Source: Cephalopachus bancanus
Taxonomy: Eukaryota > Chordata > Mammalia > Primates > Tarsiidae
Length of the DNA: 64,000 bases
Assembly (NCBI GenBank): GCA_027257055.1
Contig: JAPVLO010000626.1
Span: 434,001-498,000 of the forward strand
Direction: 5' to 3'
Of this stretch, positions 58,024-64,000 are shown piece after piece (positions within the stretch are counted from its first letter, which is position 1; each line of letters opens with the position of its first letter). The notes under the pieces were generated by a model that worked only from the letters and a program-made list of their open reading frames with translations, made no database searches and was not told the origin of the DNA. Both the position numbers and the translations under genes were made by a program.

Positions 58024-59407
58024 CTCCACGCGAGGGAGAGGGAGAGGGAGTGTGGAAAAATGCATTTTAGTGATGCCTGGGTCCTCCCGCACCCGCTCCG
58101 AGCCTGCCCCCTGCCCGCCCTCCCTCCCCTTCTGCCCCCCTTGTCCTCCTCACCCTACAGTATTTATAGACGTGTACCTGGATCTCCTGCCAGGCGGGGG
58201 TCTGGGGGTTCTCAGCGATCCCTTGAAGCCAACGAGCCGAGGTTGGCCACCCCGTAAGGCGTGGGGCCGTTGCCTGCATTTTATCTGACGGTTACACAGG
58301 GACGTGGCAGAACCGATTTTATAGTTGCTTCCTGGGAGCAGTTGGGGTTATTGTTACCTTGTGTGTACCATAGACCATTTATGAAAAGAGCAGCTTGCAT
58401 TTTCTTTCCTTGCATGGAGCGTCCGGGATTTTAAATTGTGGGGTGTGTGTCTATTGTGCAGGATATTAGACAGATGCCTTTGTGTTCACCCCATGCCCGG
58501 ATTGGAGGGGGTCATTTAAAATGGGGAGCGTTCAGTTTCAGCAAATTCCCTCCTGGCGTAGACAAACGTGGGAAGAGTTGGGGGCATTCGAATTTTTAAT
58601 ACCTCGTTATGCAATGACTGTTCAATCAATGCTCGAGGCTCCCCTCGACTGTTGTTGGGATGGTGGCTAGCGTGGTAGAGCCGTCTGCTTTGAGTCACCG
58701 GGCTGGTCTAGAATATAGAACTGACAGTCCAAATGCTCATCCTTTCATCTGTGTTGTATAATTACGCTAGGGAAAAGCCGGGAATCAGATTAATCACAGT
58801 ACTGATTGAGAATTAAATCTGCAGTTCCTCATCTAATTGTCCATTCCTTAAATCTATTTTGAATAGTTTCCTTTTCATTCTTGTCAAACAATATTCCAAG
58901 TGCACAATCCTGCTAATTTGCTTGTGAGGGAAATGCTGGCAATCTGAAGTTGATTTTCTAGCACAGCGTGTATTCTATGGCTTTAGAAGTTGAGGAGATA
59001 ACATTTAAGAACAATTTTTGCTTACTTATAAGGATTGCTAGATAACTACCATTGGAATTTTTTACCTTTTCTTTGAGAAGCGGTGCTTTATTGTTTATTT
59101 TAAGGTCTGCAGTTGAGAAATGAAACTAAGACCTTAGAGCAGTTGGCTCTATTTCTTTTAAGTTGTCTGCAGTACTCAATTTCAATTTGTTTGAGTGCTG
59201 ATAACTCATTTTTTTCTTTCCATACTGAGGTATTACCGTGTTGCCTCACAGGGTGAAATTGTGGATAGAGCTTGCTACACACTTTACTCAGACCCGATTG
59301 ATATGAGGACATGTTACTCCTTGCCCCTATTGTTACATGACCAGCCTGTCTGCTAGGAGTATATTCAAATGTGTGTCTTGGTAAAGTGCTTGTGAAAGTG
59401 CTCTAAG

Positions 59408-59910
59408 GCAGCGCTGTCCAAACGATATATAATGTGGGCCACATATGTAATTTAAAATTTTCTAGTAGACACATTTAAAAGATTGAAAACAGATAGGTGC
59501 AGTTAATTTTAATACTATGTTTTATTTAACTCAATAGATCCAAACTTACCATTTTAACATTTAATCAATATAAAAATTATTAATGAAATATTTTACATCT
59601 TTTCTTTTATGCTGTCTTGGAAATCCAGTGTGTATTGTACATTAAGAGCACATCTCAATTCTGACACTAAATTAAGTTTTTGTCAGAAATACCTAATTTG
59701 TATTTAAGTTTTATGAAATTTATATTTGCAAAAGTAGATTCACACACCCAAGTTGTTCCAAACATATGTAAAAGTTTTCCAATAGCTGAATCAAGTATCT
59801 CTTTCTAAATTTAAATTAATTACAATGACATAAAATTCAAAATTCAGTTCCTCAGACTAGCCACGTTTCAAGTGTTCAATAGCCACATGTGAATAGCACA
59901 GTTCTAGAGA
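59408..59910. mobile_element. Non-autonomous hAT-type DNA transposon (MER-like)
   Basis: It starts GGCAGCGCTGTCCAAACGAT and ends with 'tcaagtgttcaatagccacatg' and AATAGCACAGTTCTAG. Such GCGCTGTCC/GGACAGC-type ends with CCACATG repeats flanking an AT-rich core are typical of hAT-Charlie MITEs. About 250 bp of internal sequence is unassigned. Confidence 0.6.
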
Positions 59911-61537
59911 GAAAAACATTAAAATTTTCCTTGGTCTCTTCATTCTTAGGAGCAACCAGTGAAGGTAAATTAGGTGTTTTCCAAAAGCCTCCAAGTGACT
60001 GTATGTGTGGGTGAGTGATGTTTGTTGCGTCATAGTTATAGCCTATGTAAATGAGCCAGCAAAGTCATAACTGGAAAATGTGAGATTAAAATGTTAATTA
60101 TATTGTGATGACGGAAAATAGCCATCATTGAATCAATTTTGGTAACTAGTTATGATTCCTTAAGGTCTGTAAGGGTGATGGTGTGATCTCTTTGGATTTC
60201 AAAAAGAGGTGGTCAGCATCACAATAGCAGATTCAGTATTCAGCTGACTTATAACTGATACAGTATTTTCAGGAAGCTGTAGAATTAAACCAATCTCTTT
60301 TGCTAATTTTTTAGGTGATAGGTACTCTCTGGCTACCTTAACTACTATGAACTGTGAAATCTATTCATGTCCTGCAAAATCTGACTTGGTCAGTGCCATT
60401 TATAAAATGTCATTCCATGAAATAATGAATTGAAGCTTCAGTGCCTTATTGTTAAAGAATGTAATGATAGTGTTCTTCACCCTCTGTAAAGGTTGAAGGT
60501 TTCTCCAGTATATTGTCTCAGTATATATTGATCTGGAAATTGAAATTAGCTTGAGATTTTCTTACAGCATGCATTGTAACTTAGAATTTATTTAACTCTG
60601 GATTTAAACAGAAAAGCCTTGAAGGTGTTCACTTGTACTGAAAACCTTTTGTTGATTTCTTTCCACGTTCTATAGAATTTTTATTTTCTTTTATACCAAA
60701 TTAGCATCACAAGTTGTTTTTCACCACTAGGTCTTAATAGGTTTAAATTTTTACTGGGGTTCTTTAAAATAGATTTCACTTTTCAAAACTAATTGACCTC
60801 CCACTCACTTCTCTACCTACCTACCCACCTACTCACACACTATGTATTAGGCCTTACTTGGTGGTGTAAATGAAAGTTCCTGTTTAATTTAGACCCTTTG
60901 GTGTGTTTTTTCCCTTTAGTTGGAAAGGACATCTTTTAGAGTTAATGAGGTTTTAAAGTATAAGATCATTATTTGGAATGTGTTTTCTTTCCAGTGGCTG
61001 CAGCCTTTACCCTTGTTAAAGCTATCTTTGGGGAACGTGTACCTGATTCATTATGAATATTGAAAGGATGCCATTTTCTTTTTTAAAAAATTAAAACTCT
61101 TTTCCCTATATTTCTTATTTTTAAAAATCTTGCAGAAACTCCTTTGAATGCCTATTGTTTCTATAACATTTTCTATGTAACACTTTTCAAGTTACTGAAA
61201 CAAATCTCCAATAATAGGACTTTATCATAGTCCCAAAACTTCTTATCTTAGCAAATGTAGTAATTACCGGAAAGGAAAGACTTTATGCAAATACAGGTAA
61301 ATGGCTAATTTTATATCATTAACATCTACTGTATCTTTTGCATTTATAGGTGAGTGTACAGTCAGTAATATTACACAAAGAAAATTTAAGGCAATTCATC
61401 CAAATTAAAACATAGAAAAATGCCTGCATTCTTCACAGAGCAGTGTCTGTGAAAGAGGATAACAAAATGCACACCATTTTCACCTTGTGTTGGCTGAATA
61501 TTTGCCCTGGTATTTAGTAACCTGTAGCTTCTGACTT

Positions 61538-61630
61538 TCCTGCTCTAGTAGGACATATACTAAAATTGGAATGATGCAGCATGACCCCTGCTGAAGGATG
61601 ACATGCAAGTTTATGAGGCATGCTGTATTT
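61538..61630 (+). pseudogene. U6 snRNA pseudogene
   Basis: The core GGACATATACTAAAATTGGA, then ATGATGCAG, CATGACCCCTGCTGAAGGAT and GACATGCAAGTTTATGAGGC follow U6 snRNA in order. About 10-12 bases of the central AGAGAAGATTAG segment are missing, the 5' stem-loop is degraded, and no T4 terminator follows. It lies in the intron in sense orientation. It is a retrocopy and not an active gene. Confidence 0.88.
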
Positions 61631-61669
61631 GCTTACACCTCGAGAGCACTTATATTTAATTACAGTTAC

Positions 61670-61775
61670 TTATTTATTACTCCCTCTAGCTAGCTAATAG
61701 GGAACTTCTTGAGGGCAGGGAACGTATCTTGCATATCTCTCTCTATTACCTAATAAAGTGCCTGCAAAACAGGTT
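61670..61775 (+). mobile_element. L2 3'-end fragment
   Basis: AACTTCTTGAGGGCAGGGAA, 'cgtatcttgcatatctc' and CTAATAAAGTGCCTGCAAAA follow the L2 3' order. Confidence 0.65.
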
Positions 61776-61821
61776 TATCAATCTCAGAGCAATTTTCCCA
61801 AAAGACTGCATTAGTTTAAAG

Positions 61822-61995
61822 TAGTGTTTCTCCACCTGGCTGCATATTTGAATCATCAGGGGAAGCTTTTTTTAAAAGATCAACGCCAGGGGCCTGTGTC
61901 AAAATCAGAATCTTTGGGAATAGGTCCTGGCCACTGTTATTTTTTTAAGTTCTGTATGTGATTTTAATATGCAGCTGTGATTGAGATTCATTGTT
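61822..61995. mobile_element. MER5A-like hAT-Charlie MITE
   Basis: It starts AGTGTTTCTCCACCTGG, contains AATCATCAGGGGAAGCTTTT and CCAGGGGCCTGTGTCAAAAT, and ends GATTGAGATTCATTG. The length (about 175 bp) and the imperfect terminal inverted repeats agree with MER5A. Confidence 0.8.
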
Positions 61996-63454
61996 TTAAA
62001 ACTTAGATTATGTATATAATATTTGGGGACTGACTTTTCAGAGGCTTACAATTTTTACAAAGTAGAATACATGTTTTTTGGAAAGTATTGAAAGTAAAGG
62101 ACCAAACCATGGATTTTATCTTCTATGCACTTGTGTTTCTAGCATTGTTGTGTAAGAATTTAGTTTTAGCCTGTGCTTGGCTTTGATTTCTTGGGCATTT
62201 TAAAATCCACATTGATTTATGACATTCATCTAATGCTAACATGGTGATTGTCTGATGTTTGGAACAATACAGAACAAGGATTACTTCAATAACAGTTGAT
62301 GATGGCTTTCTACTATCATAGCTTGATTTAATATTAAGAAATTTATCAGTTTACTATGGATTGTGTTTGTACATACACTCTATTAAAAGAGTATGGTTAA
62401 ATTGCTGGTACACTTTAAATTCCATACTTGTGATTCCAATAATGCTGTTAGCCAGAGAATTGAGTTAAATGCAGACTTTATGTAAACGCTGGATTAATAA
62501 TATGTAAAGTACATAATTTAGCATAGAGAAAAATTCAGCTTTACTAATTTGTGCTAATTGCTATGGCTTCCACATGTATTGATTGGCTCAATGATTTGGG
62601 TTTCTAGTACCATAGGAGGAATGTTACATCATGTTGGAAAATCTTTCATGTAAATTTGAACTAGACATTGTAGTTAAACTAGTTTTTAATGTTATGAAAA
62701 GGTCAAGTATGAACCTGAAAGAAACGAGAATTTTCCAGAAATGAGAAAATGTTCCATGAAAGAAATGTGTGATCACAGTGACAGCTGTGTAACAAGGTAA
62801 AAGAAACAATCACCAGCTAAATTGTTGGTAGCACAGAAAGAATCTAACCATGGCAGTTAAGCTGCACTTCCACAAAGGAAAAACCTGTTAAACACAGGAT
62901 GTGGATTCCTACAGATGGCAGCCTTATTGGAAGTAGGGAAGCAATGTTGATTCCTGATTATGGAGTTTGATTCTGAGACCATTTAGGGGGGAACAGAGCT
63001 ACTCAGTTGCTTTTCTGCATGTGTACAACCGTCTCCCAGTCTCTTCATGCCCACTGTTTACTGATTGCTTTAAGGCATGTTGTTTGAAGTTGTGTTAATA
63101 AATACTTCCTGTGGACTCACTTAATTTTTATGACCGTAACATGCTTCTGTATATTTGACATAAGGCAGTTTACCTCCCTTCGTTTTTTCCTTGTATTTGC
63201 AACAATTTCACCTGATGAACTATATCTCTAATGTCCCTTAAATTGTGTTCCTGGATATTTCTTTTAGACTGAAAATTCCTCCATCTCCAGTTGTACCTCT
63301 ACTCAATAAATTAAAGAAGCCTGTATACCTTGTTTTTTGAGATTGTTTTTTAATTACTACATTTTATAAATGTTTTCACATTTTCAGTGTGGTAGAAGCA
63401 CTGTGACATAAGGTTGTTTAAAAATTAAAATTTTTTTTATAACTTAATGCCTAC

Positions 63455-63640
63455 TTTGTAAAGGGAATTGACATTCATCCTTCTAACGTTAGACATTTTG
63501 CATGTATTTTCTCATTTAGTTGTGCCCATTTTAGAGAGAACACTGAGATTCAGAGGGGAATGCTGAGTAATTTGCCTAAGATCACATGGATTTCAACTGG
63601 TTCTAAAGTCTATTCATCTCATGCTGCATTCTGCTGCTGA
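63455..63640 (-). mobile_element. MIR SINE
   Basis: Antisense MIR: TTTTCTCATTTAGTTGTGCC, GAACACTGAGATTCAGAGGG, 'aatttgcctaagatcacatg' and TCTAAAGTCTATTCATCTC. Confidence 0.72.
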
Positions 63641-64000
63641 TTCAAGTTTTGTGAAGCTACTGCATTGGATTTTCTTAAAGACACATGTCTTCATTTTCAG
63701 AGTTTATTTACTGCAAGTTTTGGTTGTTTGAATTTCTAGTTAATTATCTTACCTCTTCAATAGAGGTTCTGTATACTATTCATTCATTCATCTGTTTCTT
63801 TTTTTTTCTTAAATGAAATATCAGCATTTGTCACCAAACTAACTGATAAATCTATGTGTTTAGCAATGGAGACATAGAATCTTGGCCATTTGTCTCAAAT
63901 GTAATTTGTTTTGGAACTTTCTCTACCCCTTTTACACTCCAAGATTTTCCTTCCAATTCCCCTATCCCAACAGACAGAACAGTTGATTAATTATTCCTAA
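63641..64000. other. AT-rich end of the window
   Basis: Nothing recognised; an ATTC-type run lies near 63779-63790. Confidence 0.4.

Overview
This is mammalian nuclear DNA, about 57 kb of intergenic sequence followed by the start of one protein-coding gene. At 57959 on the plus strand an open reading frame begins in a CpG island and encodes the N-terminus of CASK ([19 protein letters not shown]...), the X-linked calcium/calmodulin-dependent MAGUK-family kinase. Coding exon 1 stops at a GTGAGT splice donor at 58018; the rest of the window is intron 1. No other host protein-coding gene could be supported.

The host is a primate because dimeric 7SL-derived Alu elements are present. The younger Alus share a head (TCAGCCTGTAATCCCGC) and a middle (ATCTCTACAATAAATCAAAA) that fit neither human Alu nor the lemur/galago type. 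Two short LTR-derived inserts ending in AATAAATCCTGCT resemble the Tarsius interspersed elements (TINEs). Together these suggest a tarsier (Tarsius/Carlito). That assignment is an inference.

Layout: 1-2.8 kb has unique sequence and an L2 remnant. 2.85-6.33 kb is a young 5'-truncated L1 with an almost open ORF2 and a perfect target-site duplication (TSD). 6.3-14 kb has Alus, a tiny L1 tail insertion and an MLT1-type LTR. 14-18.5 kb is a dense nest: an old LTR interrupted by a second LTR and by an antisense 5S rRNA/L1 chimera, then an L1M split by an MLT1 LTR. 18.5-36 kb is mostly old MIR, L2 and L1M debris, with a DNA transposon inside an L2. 36-42 kb holds a TINE-like insert, an Alu split by an L1M fragment, a palindromic Alu/Alu junction and another Alu with a CCTT tail. 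42-54.6 kb is more LTR, L2, L1M and MIR debris, a second TINE-like insert and a recent Alu. 54.6-56.9 kb is repeat-poor. 56.9-58.3 kb is the CASK CpG-island promoter and first exon. 58-64 kb is intron 1, with a DNA-transposon remnant, a U6 snRNA pseudogene, L2, MER5A and MIR.

I found no new gene system, CRISPR array or operon. The most interesting signals are retrotransposition accidents: the 5S-primed twin-priming chimera (14650-15303), the fold-back palindrome at an Alu 5' junction (38698-38763), the Alu carrying an internal L1M segment inside one TSD pair (37593-38127), and the two TINE-like inserts.
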